The notes beneath the pieces were generated by a model that worked only from the letters and a program-made list of their open reading frames with translations, had not been told where the DNA came from and searched no databases. A DNA stretch of 64,000 bases. It comes from Climacium dendroides (Eukaryota > Streptophyta > Bryopsida > Hypnales > Climaciaceae). How positions within the stretch are numbered: position 1 is the first letter of the stretch; every line of letters begins with the position of its first letter. Shown here piece after piece: positions 1 through 13,052 of the stretch. The position numbers and the translations under genes are program-made. The DNA is taken from NCBI GenBank assembly GCA_950106755.1, contig OX467082.1, positions 18,042,001-18,106,000 of the forward strand, given 5' to 3'.

Positions 1-556
1 TTTTGTAACCTTCATGTGAGCATAGCTAGTAGAAGTACATAAGTACATTCTGTGCCTAGGATTCGTGTGAAGGCTCAATCAAGCTCATGAATAGTGTAGT
101 AAGTTTTTGTGGCTAAAACCTTTTCAAATCACTATATTCAAGGGCAATCGTTCATTTGCATTTATGTATAGAATTCATTTACATAGTGGTGAAATATTAC
201 GAGCACTTATAGGTAGTTCTACAGAGGTAGTGTGTGCTATTTAGAGGTATTGTGTACTATGTATTTACAGAGGCAGCGTATGCTCTATTTCTGTAGCAGC
301 CTAAAATGTGTGAAGAAAGAGACATGTCCTCGTTGCACTTACACATAGACTGTGACGGTGCATGTTTGATAAATACTGTTTCTTTGAAAAGAACGTCCAA
401 CTCTGCATTGAAATGTGACATACAAAAAAAAAAAGCTACACCTTGTGCCGGGCAGACACAGGAACCCTGAGTAGAAAGAACTGGCATTCAGATATTATCA
501 CAGCTATATTGAGGTGCCTACATGCAGCTGAATCCGCTCTTCCCTCGATGTAAAGT
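1..556 (-). other. CDPK 3' region and downstream intergenic DNA
   Basis: This stretch lies downstream of the kinase stop codon on the minus strand and should hold its 3' untranslated region. It contains an A-rich run near 425-434 and short repeats of a phrase like 'agaggtagtgtgtgctat' near 222-275. No coding sequence is supported. The transcript end cannot be placed from sequence alone. Confidence 0.5.
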
Positions 557-2281
557 CTATCCAATCATCAAGACATCATTCAAGCTCAAGCCTTGGCTGT
601 GTCGTAACGATGAGCGGCCAGCACCACCCTGGTTTCCTTTACGCATCATCGCAACGAACTCGATGTAGTCAATCTTCCCATCATTGTTTTGATCAATTTC
701 CTGAAGCAGCTCATCCACAGATATGTCTCCCATGTTGAACTCTTTCAAGGCATGTTGAAGCTCATCAATCGTCAAATAGCCACTATTATCCTTGTCCAAG
801 TAAGAAAAAGCAGCAAACATGTTCTCATCTCGTTCAATCTTGTTCAGATGGAGAGTGGCAGCAAGAAACTCTCCATAGTCGATTGTTCCATTACCGTCGA
901 CATCGGCAGCCTCCATGAGATGTCGAACATCCTCTTCTTTGAGATTTGAACCCACCTTGGTCAGGCCAGCCTTCAGCTCTTCATAACTGATAGATCCTGA
1001 GTTGTCAGTGTCCATCATCTTGAACATCTCCTTCAGACCTGCAATTTCCTCCTCTGACAAAGACTCAGCTATGACCCGGATGGCAATTTTCTTCAGTTTG
1101 TTCATTGCTGAAAAGTGCTTGAGCCGAGACTGCACTGCTGAATCAATAGGTCTGTCAGGTGCAACTCCATCTTCACAGATCCAAGGATGTGCCAACACTT
1201 GATGAGCCTTCAGCCTCTTCGAAACTTGAGGGGTGAGCATTTTGCGAATCAGGTCCTTGGCACTATCAGAGATTTTAGGCCATGGATCTGAGGCAAAATC
1301 AAGCTCTGATTTCAAAACCTGCTCAAAGATACCTTGCTCAGTTTCTGCCCAAAATGGAGGAACACCACTAAGGAGGATGTATAGAATCACTCCAGCACTC
1401 CAAACATCAGCTTCAGGCCCATAATGTTTCCTCAACACTTCAGGGGCAACGTAATATGGGCTTCCAACCACATCTCTGAAAACTTCTCCGGGCTTGAAAA
1501 ACATCGATAACCCAAAATCAGTAGTTTTCAAAGCCGCATCCTCCTTTGAACTAGAAAACAGGAAATTCTCCGGCTTCAAATCCCTGTGCATCACCCCAAG
1601 GGAATGGCAAGTCTCAACCACACCCACGATAGTGCGAGTAAGCACTGCAGCTTTGGCTTCCGAGTAGTGACCTCTTTGAATAATGCGGTCAAACAGCTCA
1701 CCACCAGCACAAAGTTCCATCACCAAATGCACTGAAGTAGAATCTTCATATGCCCCTTTAATCATGACAATGTTAGGATGCCCTGAAAGGTGATGCATAA
1801 TTTGCAGTTCACGACGCACATCATCCACGTCCTCCTTGGAAATGAGCTTCTTTTTCGCAATAGACTTGCATGCATACTCCCTGTTTGAGGACTTCTCAAT
1901 GCACAAGTACGTGGTGCCAAATTGACCTTGTCCCAGTTTCTTTCCCAAAACGTACAAGTCTCTTAGGTTCTCAGTCCTCCGCTGTAGCACGGAGTACGTT
2001 AAGCTCTGCCCGGGGACAGGTTTCATCTCTCTCCCCTTCTTCATGGCCTCAATCACCTCCTTGAATTGCTGAGAATCAGGCGCTTCTACAGCAGGGATGA
2101 AGTTCGGGCGCGGTGGTTTCCGTTGAGCCTCAGGGGATTCCCCCTCAGTCCTGCATCGATTATTATCTGCTTTCGACACACCAGGTGATGTTTCTGTGGA
2201 TCTAGTGCTACGCCCACCCAGAGCAATTGCACTGGTGAAGCCTTGAAAATACCCAGCCGCTCCTACACAACTGTTACCCAT
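557..2281 (-). CDS. Calcium-dependent protein kinase (CDPK/CPK), intron-free
   Basis: This 574-residue protein is a complete calcium-dependent Ser/Thr kinase, which couples Ca2+ signals to phosphorylation of targets. The start MGNSC gives Gly2 for myristoylation and Cys5 for palmitoylation, so membrane attachment is likely. Residues 1-109 are the variable N-terminal domain. The kinase domain runs about 110-368: glycine loop GQGQFG at 117-122, Lys139, HRDLKPEN at 232-239, DFG at 255-257 and APE at 279-281. An autoinhibitory junction follows at about 375-410. Four EF-hand loops have acidic first and last positions: 424-435, 460-471, 496-507 and 530-541. The tail [11 protein letters not shown] is typical of the family. 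All domains lie in one uninterrupted frame, although plant CDPK genes usually have several introns. Nothing looks disabled, so I read it as a functional gene. Subgroup assignment was not attempted. Confidence 0.95.
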   Translation of the reverse strand: MGNSCVGAAGYFQGFTSAIALGGRSTRSTETSPGVSKADNNRCRTEGESPEAQRKPPRPNFIPAVEAPDSQQFKEVIEAMKKGREMKPVPGQSLTYSVLQRRTENLRDLYVLGKKLGQGQFGTTYLCIEKSSNREYACKSIAKKKLISKEDVDDVRRELQIMHHLSGHPNIVMIKGAYEDSTSVHLVMELCAGGELFDRIIQRGHYSEAKAAVLTRTIVGVVETCHSLGVMHRDLKPENFLFSSSKEDAALKTTDFGLSMFFKPGEVFRDVVGSPYYVAPEVLRKHYGPEADVWSAGVILYILLSGVPPFWAETEQGIFEQVLKSELDFASDPWPKISDSAKDLIRKMLTPQVSKRLKAHQVLAHPWICEDGVAPDRPIDSAVQSRLKHFSAMNKLKKIAIRVIAESLSEEEIAGLKEMFKMMDTDNSGSISYEELKAGLTKVGSNLKEEDVRHLMEAADVDGNGTIDYGEFLAATLHLNKIERDENMFAAFSYLDKDNSGYLTIDELQHALKEFNMGDISVDELLQEIDQNNDGKIDYIEFVAMMRKGNQGGAGRSSLRHSQGLSLNDVLMIG

Positions 2282-4800
2282 TCAGTCCCAATTTGTAACA
2301 TGCCTCCACTGGAGTCGATTAGGGAGTGACCAAGAATTATCTCAATAGTTCCCTGAGAGCGCACTTGATGACGTTTCTGTCGCCATATAGTCACGTACTG
2401 TCAGACATCCATCTGTATCGATCGAAATTTCCAATCAGCATTGTAAGAAGCCACTGATTCTCTTTGTGTTCCCAAGAGAGATTGCCCGCGTCAAGCCCAA
2501 GATAACAAAAAAGCACTAAGCCCAATCTAAATCAACGGAACAGTAATTGAATAAGACAGAAAAATGAAAAATTTCGCAATTTCAGTACGACAACATTGAG
2601 AATCACAAGTTGAGACCGCCTACATGAGAAAAGCGCCAAAGCAAAATGGCATATATCAACTAACAGAAATGCACAGCATTAGAGAGTCTTCCGGCTATTT
2701 GCAGAGAAGCTAAAATTTACCAGCAAGCACACCCGACTATTTCTCAAATGGCCGAGTCCCAAGAGAAAAGAACATCGCGTGAAATACATAATGAAAATGT
2801 CTACGGTATGCACCGCCCAGAAGCGACGTTTCCACTGGTCCGGCAATCTCGGCGGCCACAGGACAATTTTCCTAACGAAACCCAACGTAAGCCATTTCCT
2901 AACTTTGCAGCACTTAGGTCACATTCTAGAAATTCTCTACGCTGAAATCCTAGGATAGCTACGCATGACACTCAGGTATGGATGCCCAAAACAGACCCTT
3001 TCCAATTGCATCCCCTATCTACAAATGCATAACATGTCAGTCTAGAAATCTTGGACATTTAGAAAAGGGCCGATTAGGGGAATGACTAATTTAGACACGT
3101 CACACTAAACCCATCACATTGCCACTATATACGTGACAATGACACTAGACACATGACACGACAAATGCCTCACACAAAATACTATACCTCCCGTGACACT
3201 CAAAAAATGACTCGACACATGACATAGGCAAAAGGCTTCCCCTCGCATTGGTCTGAACATTTGTAATGATATACGCTAATGACGAAGTGTCAAATTCATA
3301 ACATTATTATATAAGTCAATACGTCCCCACAGTATCCAGACAGAATATTCCACACTCTATCAAACTCTTAACCTTAAGCAACTAGCGACCAGCCAGCTAC
3401 ACCTGTCTCAACCAAACTGGTCACCAAAGACACCCATCTCCATCAGCATAGCTTACATGACGTTATGTCGGGTGTACATACCTCGTAGCAGGATAACAAA
3501 AATCCAGACAGAAGCTGCATCCACCACTAGTCGGTACACTGCGATAGCGACGTGACCTCCGTGAAAAACATCTCATAAGCCTTGAGACTCCACGCCCGTT
3601 TACAGGCAATTACTCTCCTTCTCAACCTGCGCCAACGCAACCAACGAGTACAAAGTCAAAACATATAAAACAAAAATCCTGCGACGCGATTGCCGAACTA
3701 ACCACGCCTGAAGAAACGAGAACTAACTCTTGAATGGAACGCGAAGGTGTGACGAAAACAAAACGGCACGAAGCTCCAAAAAACACAAAGAAGCTAAACC
3801 AAACACTACTATTCCACTCAAACGCACAATCCTATTCCTAACCCTCACTTTCCCTGCGCTACTTAAACTCAACAATCTCCAGAAACAACCCACCTATCAA
3901 TCTCACTGACCACACTCCCATTCAACGCCACATGAACAATGTCAAACACAAACCTCAAAAAACTCCAAACCCTCTTTGAAACAAGACTATTCAAACCAGG
4001 AGACCGATCGTCACACCGCTTTCGGAAACGCCTACACCAGAACAGCACGTACATCAGACTCACGAAGGAAGAATCTCAAACCGAACGCAAACTCGACGCC
4101 GAAAGACGAGAAAGACCCCGAAAGTCCGAAACTCTCACCCTATCCCGCCATCCCGCAACAACAAGCCCTGACAACAACACTTCAAGTCCCCCCAGAAAAG
4201 CCCAACTCGAAAAAATCCCGAAAGTTTCGGCGCACTAAGTATGGCGAAGGTGAGGATCGATACCAAAAGCAAGTGTATCCAGTCGGTTCAGGCAAATCAA
4301 CCCAACCCACTTTCTCAAATGGCAGCACGCGTGAAGCTCATCACCATAGCAAGAGCCATCACACAGGAATGGGGGGTAGAGCTTGACGTGACGAAGGCGT
4401 GCGCGGGGAAACTTGGACTTCTGAGGAAGGAGAACGGCAATTTTCTCAAGGGTGCCGTGGAGGGGGCACAGTGAAAGCTACTAGGTCTACTGTTTTTCAG
4501 TTCCAATTAGTGGGGTTGGAAAACGCGGCTAAATTTAGAGGGAGCGCTACCACTAAAGGGAGTTTCGGAGGTGGAGGGGAAATAATGGGAGTGCTGAATT
4601 TTAGTGTTAAATTTGAAGTTGGGGCAGTATTTTTAGCCGTCTTTTCTAGCTTTACGAAAATGCCGCAATGGCGTCGTATCACTCCTGTTTGGGGCTCTGT
4701 TTGTCGTGCACGTCTTATTATTACCCTTTTTGTAAGGGACTTCCATCATGGTGTTTTCCTCCTCACTAGTCACTACGGTAACGGAGCCCAAATTTGACTT
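2282..4800 (-). promoter_or_regulatory. CDPK 5' leader and promoter region
   Basis: The 2.5 kb upstream of the kinase start codon is clearly less AT-rich than the DNA beyond about 4.9 kb, especially 3.5-4.5 kb. Read on the minus strand, 3.8-4.2 kb is G- and T-rich, as expected of a plant 5' leader or leader intron. Several short open frames occur (for example 3939-4238 and 4241-4474 on the plus strand), but none resembles a known protein. A spliced 5' leader for the kinase is plausible. The transcription start and any leader intron are not resolved. Confidence 0.4.
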
Positions 4801-5808
4801 GGGTGCGAACCATCAGTCTGCAGACGTTGGATGCTCCCTGCGGATGCGGTCCATGTCAATGGGCGTGAAATTATGCTGTCGTTGTTTAAGGTAGAGAAGC
4901 CTACTCCCACCCTGATTTGGAATTTGAACATCTTGGGGGCCAATTCAGAGAGGGGGACGTACTTTTTTTTTTAAGAGCTGTGCAATTGTTTCACGGATCA
5001 AACCCAAGTGGAATTGTAATTTTTCAATGAAAATTGTAATTTTTGTGAATTTTAGAAGTAGTCAGCCCTAAAATTACAAAATAATCCATAGAGTAGAGTC
5101 ATAAACATCCCATAAACACCCTGTAACGGTTACAGGTTACCCTATATCTATTGGCCCTTCAGTTCCCACCAATTAAGGATCAACACATTATTCATTTTGG
5201 CATTAATGCACTAATTTTGTCATAATCTTGAAGGGATTTGGATATTTTGGGGACAAATTTGGATGTTTGAACAAACAAAATGAGGGCCATAAGTAGGGGA
5301 CAGAATTGGGCAACGGATAGAATTCGGTTGATTTACTTGAAGAGCATTGCCTGGCCAATTTGAGTAACCCTAACAAACTATAGCCTACCAAGTCATTGAA
5401 CCTATGTCTTCATCTTTTTAGACAGATTGAAAGCTCAAGGATGAATAGGGTGTCTATTGTCACAACAAATAGATAGGAGGTACAAGGATCATACTACCAC
5501 ATTTCCTAGGTCTTGTTTGAGGGAAATGGGTGGCAATGCTCTAAGCTTTAGTTTGTTTGTGCAAAAAACCAGAACTAACATGTTGCTAAAATATAGAAGA
5601 AGCACAAGTTTACCCTTAAATTCTTAGTACACCAACGTCCAAAAGTTGAATGATGAACTATGAGGATCCAAGGGCTTTTTTGACAACATAAACTCTCATT
5701 CATCCCAACCAATGCTTAACTTTTTGAAAATCACACTATTTGTTTGATGAAGTTGATGAAATTGGAACAAATTATTCTTTCCAATATGATCTAAGACAAG
5801 TGAAGTCA

Positions 5809-5869
5809 ATATAGATTGGAATGCATTAAAGTCTATATGGTCCAACTTTGAATGCATTCCAATCTATAT
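5809..5869. repeat. Small perfect hairpin
   Basis: The arm 5809-5827 (ATATAGATTGGAATGCATT) is exactly inverted at 5851-5869, giving a 19-bp stem and 23-nt loop. The wider phrase 'aagacaagtgaagt' also occurs on both sides (about 5793 and 5904) as a direct repeat. It may be a remnant of an inverted-repeat element. A small-RNA role is not shown. Confidence 0.6.
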
Positions 5870-6116
5870 AGTCAAACTTTATGAAATTCTTACCATGTGA
5901 TTTAAGACAAGTGAAGTACAAGATCCCACGGTTAGATTCTTTTTTTAAAAATGTTTTTTTTGATGACTACAACAAAACTAGCAATTTTGAGTCATTTTTG
6001 ACCAAAAAATGGCCTCGGGAAACTAGGGATTAAAAAACATTCATTGTTTGCTCTCAATCAAACTTCTTCAATTTTCTATATTAAAACACACATTTTTAAA
6101 ATTTGATATTTTTTCC

Positions 6117-6138
6117 ATATATATATATATATATATAC
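6117..6138. repeat. (AT)n microsatellite
   Basis: An uninterrupted AT dinucleotide run in AT-rich intergenic DNA. A similar run occurs near 53142-53158. Confidence 0.85.
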
Positions 6139-8444
6139 ATATTCAAATTTTAACTTCATTATTTTATAATTAAAAGTATTGAAATGGATTTTAAATTATT
6201 TTTTAGAATAATTTTTTTGTAAAAATCATAGTAATTACAAAAGTGCTTTAAATAGTATGTAATTTTTAGCAAGTATGGAAGTGATAGTAATAAACATCAT
6301 AGTGTACTACGGTACATACCACAACTCTTTTTTTTCACTTTTTGGTGCCAAATTGCACCCAAAAAAATATTTTGGCTAAAAAATGCCAAAAAGCTTAGAT
6401 GAAATTGTTAGATTGTGAATGAAAATTGAATTATAGGCATATGATATGTACTAATGTGATATTTTCTATCCAATTGTGGATGAATGTTAAAATTTGGAAC
6501 ACTACTATAACAATTTATACCACCACTTTGGCACTTTTTAAAAATGAAAAAAAAAACTAGTACATTATGTTTAAGCTCACATCAAGAGAATTTCAATAGA
6601 AATGTTCAAAAATGGTGTAATTTAAGCTTTTAACATACAAAGTGTTAAATTTATACACCACTTTTATAGTAAAGAATTAACTCTTTTATAGTATAAACTT
6701 TGTAAAGATTTTACTTTACAAATATTCTATAATTAAAAGGATACTAGTGGGTCTAGCCTCAAAAAGTAATTTTTTTAGTTCAGAAAATGACCCTTCAAAA
6801 AATGACCCTTCAAAAAATAACTTGAATAAAAAGGTCAAATCACAAATATTCAACCTACAATCAATTTTAGAAGGCATTTTCAATTTTGGCTTCAAATTTT
6901 ATTGAAAAATATTTGTTTGTGTACTAGTAGATTTAACCCCATTGATATGATCAATGGACCATATTTGACAACTATTGTTTGAATCATCATTAAATTATTA
7001 TTCTAAGTTGTATTTTATAATATATTTTTATAATTTTGAAAATCAAAATTATCCCTTATTTAAGGATTAAGGGTTAAGCCATCCATCAAACTGGCAAAGG
7101 GTTTGAGGAGTACTAAAAAGAGACTCATGTTGTCAACAAACAAGGAAAAGTGAAACTAGTATTCTAAAGAAAAATTTTTCCATACAACAATTCAAGAGGT
7201 AGAATATATTGTCATTTTCAAGTGTTGAAAATTCAACAATTAGATCCAAGACAAAGAAGAAACAAACTATTTTTTAGTAAAAATCAAAGAGAAGACTAAT
7301 AAAAGGTTAGACCATATTTAATCCTTTAGGGACCAAAGGGTAGTCCAAATATTCCAAATTGTAATTATTTATTACAAATTGCAACTTCAATTAATAAATT
7401 AATGACAACTTTCAAACAACATTTCTAAAATGTGATTCATAGATCATATCCATGCTTGTATCCATGTGGTATACTAGTGATAAAATATTATAAAACAAAT
7501 TCAACCATTCCTCCTAACATGTAGATTGTATTAGTTAATTTTTCAATATTAAAATTAGACATCAGATGAATAGACTCTCTATGTAATTATGCCAACCCAT
7601 GAAAGAAGTGGAGTTTATTTTCTCTCTACAAAGGCCAAATACTTGTAAGCTAGAAGCACCTAGTTGCAACACCCTCCACTCTCTAACACCTAAAAAACGG
7701 CCTTGAATGAACATTTAAAAGTACAACAACTTTTAAAAACAACCAATGAGAAGGGGTAGTCTTTTGAAGTAGCCAATGAAAGTTGAGACATTTTGTGCTT
7801 CAAGGATGTCCATTCAAGGTAAGTTTAGTATTAGGTATAGGTTACCTTTTGTTAATAACTTTGAAATTTTGTGAAATATTACTAGAGTGTTAGCAAATTA
7901 TAAAACCACCTGCATTGCATTTCTTTGGAGTTTATTGTCATTCAACCTTTGAGGTAGTAGGATTAGAAAAAGTATGGCTTTTGTATATTGTTACCTTACA
8001 CGGAATTGTTTTCTATGTTTTATGTATATCCTACTAAAACATGTGACTATTTGTAGATATGTATGTTTGTGATGATCATGGCAATTGCCAAGTCAACCAG
8101 GGAATGATTGGTATCGTCGAAATGCCCTTGGTAAGGGTGTGCCTAAAAGAGAGATTACGAAAATATCAAATTTCCAACTTTCAATCTCGTAAAAAATTAG
8201 CAAATTGGATGAAAATTAGAAAATTGGTTGTAGAGATTGGTGAAAAGAATGCTTTTAGTTGGTAGCATTGACATTTTTATTTTTATTTTACTTTTATTTT
8301 TTCCAAATTCCATAGTCAAGTTTAAGTGGCTACAATCATTTTCAAGACTTTTTCTACTTCTAGTTAGTCCAAAAGAGAAAAGTAAAAATAGAATAATGTA
8401 TGTAACAAATACCAATGAAGTATTTGCTCTTATAAACCTCATCC

Positions 8445-8481
<37 letters not shown>

Positions 8482-8482
8482 T
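8445..8482. repeat. (ATT)n microsatellite
   Basis: About twelve ATT trinucleotide units in a row. Open frames across it encode poly-Leu and are artefacts of the repeat. Confidence 0.9.
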
Positions 8483-9755
8483 TATGTTTTTTAAGAAGAG
8501 ATTTTTCAAACAAAAAATGACTCAATGATTCCCATCCTCCTATCCACGTTGGAAATGGAGAGGGTTGAAAATATTTGGTTTATTTGAAATTATCAATACT
8601 TAATTGGGCAATAACCCACCTAAATCTTAGAGTTGCCATTCTTGTTGAATTGGATCTCTTTTATTCTATTTAAAATACACTACAATGAGACATTTCACTC
8701 TACATTACACTAAGATAACAAGCTCTAAAATTGCATAGTTTTTAATATTGCCCACCTCCTCAAATGTACATCAATTTATATTACACTATTACTATGCTAA
8801 TCAAGCAATGTTCAAAAAAATTTGCCAGTACTTTGCTTTGGAAGGGACCTAAACAATTATATTGCATTTTTTCATTTTCCCATACTAACATACTAAGACA
8901 ATTTTCTGGAATTTGTTCATAACTCAATTGCTAGTTGTGGCTTGAGTTTCATTTACTGAAACCATATTAATAGGCTAGCTCACTACCAATATTTGTTGGC
9001 TTTGGATTTTGCATTGGTTATTTGGCTTGGCCGATTGCTTGCTTTGAGCATTTAAGTGTTAATACTATTGTTCTTATTGGGAATCATATTCAACATCATG
9101 GCAACTTCATCTAGTACTGCTATATACATCTAAGTTTACAAAAATAGTAAAAATTTGTAGTAAGTTTATGTTCAAATATTGTTGGTATGTTGATTTAATC
9201 TCATAGTAAAAACAATAATATGTGTTTGTAGATTGAAGACACTTGTTGCACCTCACTAATTTTACATTGGATTGTATGGTTTGGAGGATAGACACAAGTA
9301 AGGTCTAAAATTTATTGAAGTATTTTCAAAACTCTTCAAAAGTTCTATACTACTTGCTCATGAGTTATACTTAAGTCCTCTTATACTTAAAATGAAAGGA
9401 GAATGAGAGACTTTGTGTATACTAGTACTACTTGATCATTTTAGTATGGAACTAAAGAGGAATTTTATTGATGTTGTGATTGTTGTCAAAAATGGACCTA
9501 TGCATGCTACATTTCATTTTTTGCATTGCACTTGTATGTATCTTTGGCTTGTTGAATACCTCTCATTTCTAAAAATTTCAAGAATGGCATAGAGACAAGT
9601 GGTGCTTAGCTCTATCGTGATCGAGGACTTGATCTTTACAAAAATAGACAAAATTAGATTGTTGCTTGTTCTACAAATATTGGACCCAAATAAGCTACTT
9701 TTACTCTTATTCTTAAAATTTATTTGGCATATTATTTTCAAATGCCAAACAACTT

Positions 9756-10392
9756 TTAACCCCTAAATGCCTGAGGCACCAAATTTTTGTGTCAACAGTG
9801 CTTTGAAGTTAAATAATATCCAACTAAGTTTTTATTTTTGGTATTTTATATTTTTGACAAATTCTTTTTGAAGTTTAGTTTTAGCATCAAAAATCTAATT
9901 TTGAAAATGAATGATTATGATTTCTCTACTCAAGATTTTTGTGCAAGGGTGTCCATTGCAATCTTGACTTTTTATAGTGTTGAGGGCTTTTGGAAATGAG
10001 CCTCAAATACACTAGATCTTGGAGAAAAAATCACATTAAAAATTCATTTCAAAAAATTATAGAGTACATTTTGAGAAGCCATAAATGGATTGTAGTTATG
10101 CATGTTAGGTCCTTAGATTTGGTGACCAATTTTTTAGATTTGACGTGCAAAAAGAGAGCTAAAAGATTTTCATAGTTTTAACACCCTCATGATCAAACAT
10201 TATAACCTTTCAATCCAAAAGTGATATTGTTATGTTTTCTTTACTTACGTAATCTCCACTATGTCTAGTTTGAATTTGTACAATTACAATTCTAAAAAAA
10301 AATTGATACCACTTATCAAAATGTTGGTTTTTTGTTCAATTTAAAGCAAATTTCAAGAAGCTCAAAATAGGCCTTGAGCATTTAGGGGTTAA
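9756..10392. mobile_element. TTAA-flanked inverted-repeat element, group 1
   Basis: TTAA at 9756-9759 is followed by CCCCTAAATGCCTGAGGCA. The right end, read inward, is CCCCTAAATGCTCAAGGCC next to TTAA at 10389-10392. The element is 637 bp including the TTAA copies and has no coding capacity. A second copy with matching interior lies at 51684-52335, and the right part of a third at about 23290-23435. TTAA duplication and CCC-starting ends are hallmarks of the piggyBac superfamily, but no transposase is present, so that assignment is inference. Confidence 0.7.
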
Positions 10393-10637
10393 AAAAGATA
10401 CATAATGCAAAAATTGATATCACACATAGTATTAAACATCAGTGCTACAAATAATTTAAAGAATAAAACAAATGATATATTAATGGTTGTAGCAACAACA
10501 TAAGGCACGTTAGTTAATAAATTTGCATTGTCATAAGTGTTCTTAGACTCCATATGTATTCAAGCAATAATGTGTAATTTTAAACCGTGCAAAAATGTAG
10601 GGCATCTAAAAGGTCCAATGGATGGCTTCATTGTTAA

Positions 10638-10920
10638 CTGTAGAAGCAATGGTGTTAGCACGTGAGCGCAAAGATTTGAATCTATGAGCCTTGAACCTAG
10701 TTGTAGATATGTATCTACAACCATTTGAAGGTGTTTATAACATATGTACCTATAATATGGATATTCTATAGCATGGAAAGAGTTTATAAATTAGATACCT
10801 ATAACATAAATCTCTATAACCATAGAACTGAATGTATACAATATAGACTCTTAGGTTTATGGCTTGATTCAAGGACTCTTAGATTTTATGCTCACATGCT
10901 AACACTTTCTACTGTAGAAA
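10638..10920. mobile_element. Foldback (long inverted repeat) element
   Basis: The left end (TGTAGAAGCAATGGTGTTAG, then GCACGTGAGCG) is matched in inverted orientation by the right end (GCTCACATGCTAACACTTTC, then TACTGTAGA). The inverted ends are roughly 60 bp and imperfect. A shorter element with similar ends lies at 13320-13513. No coding capacity. The target-site duplication was not resolved. Confidence 0.5.
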
Positions 10921-11722
10921 CAAAAAATGCATCTATCGATTTAACAACTGAAGTATTGGGGTGACTACTACCTTGGTCAAAGTGGGCCACATCCTTCCAA
11001 GAGTTAATATTGAATGATTAATGATATTGACTAAATAAATCTATATCTTAAATGAGATTATTTATTTGTGAGATCTCTAGATTGTGCATCCCTTGGTCAC
11101 ATTCTTGGTACCATCAAAAAGCCATCAAGGAGGGGTGCACAAACTTTGTTTCATGTTGTTCTAACTCATAGTGGTAGGATAGTGATAATTTCAAAGTTTT
11201 TATGAATTGAATTTTTTTTAAATTAAAAAACTTTTACTTTATTTTGTTATGTTGTGGCAAAGGTGTGGGGCATACCAATTTATATTATTGAATATTGAAT
11301 CATGAGGGAAAAAAATTCATGATTTTAGAGAGACCTGCCTTACCTATCCATCTATTCTCATTCATGATGAGGTTGCAATAGTTGGAGAAGGTGACTCACA
11401 CAGCAACAGGTAAGCTTTAAGTTATGACGCTTTGGAATCCTATGAATGGGACCAGCCAATTTTGACTTGCCCTGGAAGGAAAAATGGATAGAATTATTCA
11501 TTTGTATGTTCATCTATAAAATTGTTTGTTACTGTACTCCTTACCAGTCACTTTCATCCAAATATTGGTGGATCCAGTATTTATTTTAAAATTTTAAAAA
11601 CTTTTTCTAGTATTTGGTGGTTTCATCCATTTTTGACTGTTTTTTTTTTAAACAATAGTGTTAGAACACTGATGCTGAAATGAGATAAGATTTTGACAAA
11701 AATTTGTCAATAACTTTTTTGG

Positions 11723-11998
11723 TAAGGTAGGTACACCCAAAACCGCCACTTTTTGCTACCAAGCCTATTTTCTATTATTAAACTGTTCAAATTTTCATAT
11801 GTTCTTGTTGACAAGTGAAAGGAGGTTCCAACGCACCAGAGAACATGGCATTTGGATACTGTATGCAAAAGTTATTAAGGAACAAAGTTTGGTTCTGAAA
11901 GCGTTTCTTCCACGTAGGTACAGAACTGATTTTGGAGATGTACATGCAGTATAGATGGCGGTTTAAGGTCAGTGGCACATTTGGGTGTACCTACCTTA
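11723..11998. mobile_element. TA-flanked MITE (276 bp)
   Basis: The 19 bp TAAGGTAGGTACACCCAAA at 11723-11741 is exactly inverted at 11980-11998. The outer TA pairs fit a TA target duplication, as in Tc1/mariner (Stowaway-like) MITEs. Similar ends occur at 28570-28977 and 56732-57148. The interior shows no coding region. Confidence 0.75.
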
Positions 11999-12138
11999 CA
12001 TGGATGTTGAAGGAGGGATAATTTGATGGAGTTCATAATGCACCAGCAAATTGGACCAGTAAATTACACAAGTTTTGAATGATTGATGTGGAATTAAAAC
12101 TTGAGTGTACTACCTTTGGAAGTGCATACAAAAATAGT

Positions 12139-13052
12139 TTAATCCCTAAAGTCCCAAGGCCTTTTTTTCATCAAAAACCATTCAAAACTACTATTTCTAT
12201 TGCAAAGAACAATAAGTTTTAAAAATTATCATCTTTGTATATCTAACCTTAGGATCTTGAACTACACTAAATCATTAATATAAGAATGTGTGAAAAAAAA
12301 TTCAAAAACTTCGACCATATAGATTGCAAGATATTTGTATTTAAAGTGAAGAAAATAAGTTTTTTATACCTTGATTGACAAGATTTTTTGGTTTTAAATG
12401 TTCTTAACTTTCAAATTTTTGCACTATTGATTTTGATTTTCTAATTTTTTATTTTGAAGAATTGAGTTGAGAATCTTGGGAGAAAAATTCAACAAAAAAA
12501 CACTTAATTTTCACTCATTAAAAAATTGTTAAGCAGAAATAGGTTCAAGAAGGAAGGAATAACTAGATTTGTTAATAGCTCTAAGATGGAATCAAAATAA
12601 AATAATTGCAATGGTAAGATTGTTCTCACTAGCAAGGAAATTTAAACTTTCCTAACAATTCTTTTTGAAAAATTATAAAGTTTGCATTCAAAAATAGATC
12701 CTACAAGTTATGTTTTCAAGAAGATGCTTAAATTGCCCCCAAAATAAGATTGTCCATAATTTTTTCATCATTAGTTTAAATAAAATGAATCAAAGCTTCA
12801 AATGTACACAAAAATACAATCTTTGAGAAAAAAATTCAACTTTTTGTGATTTTTTTTTGGACTACCCCTTGAGTTGCTTTTTGGACTCATAGTGGCATAA
12901 CCAATTGAAAGAAAAAATTTATTCTGCAAAAGCTAATATGATTTTCCTATCTTTAAAAAATGTTTCAAAAATCATGATAAATATTGAGATCATATGAGCT
13001 TACACAAAATCCCAAGAATCCTCCATAGGAACTTTGGGACTTTAGGAATTAA
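12139..13052. mobile_element. TTAA-flanked inverted-repeat element
   Basis: TTAA at 12139-12142 is followed by TCCCTAAAGTCCCAAGGCC. The right end, read inward from TTAA at 13049-13052, is TTCCTAAAGTCCCAAAGTT. The element is 914 bp and non-coding. Its left interior resembles the left interior of the 18193-19145 element (shared phrase 'agattgcaagatat'). Confidence 0.65.

Larger units (their letters stand above)
4800..9755. other. AT-rich intergenic DNA
   Basis: No coding region is supported in this 5-kb stretch; open frames are short and of low complexity. It holds a perfect 19-bp stem hairpin (5809-5869), an (AT)n run near 6117-6138 and an (ATT)n run near 8445-8482. The rest shows decayed, repeat-like AT-rich sequence without clear ends. 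Confidence 0.6.

Noticed and set aside
3939..4474. Short plus-strand frames upstream of the CDPK (99, 136 and 77 codons)
   Set aside because: They overlap each other in different frames and have no recognisable product. The region fits a leader or promoter of the minus-strand kinase better. A small real protein at 4241-4474 cannot be fully excluded.
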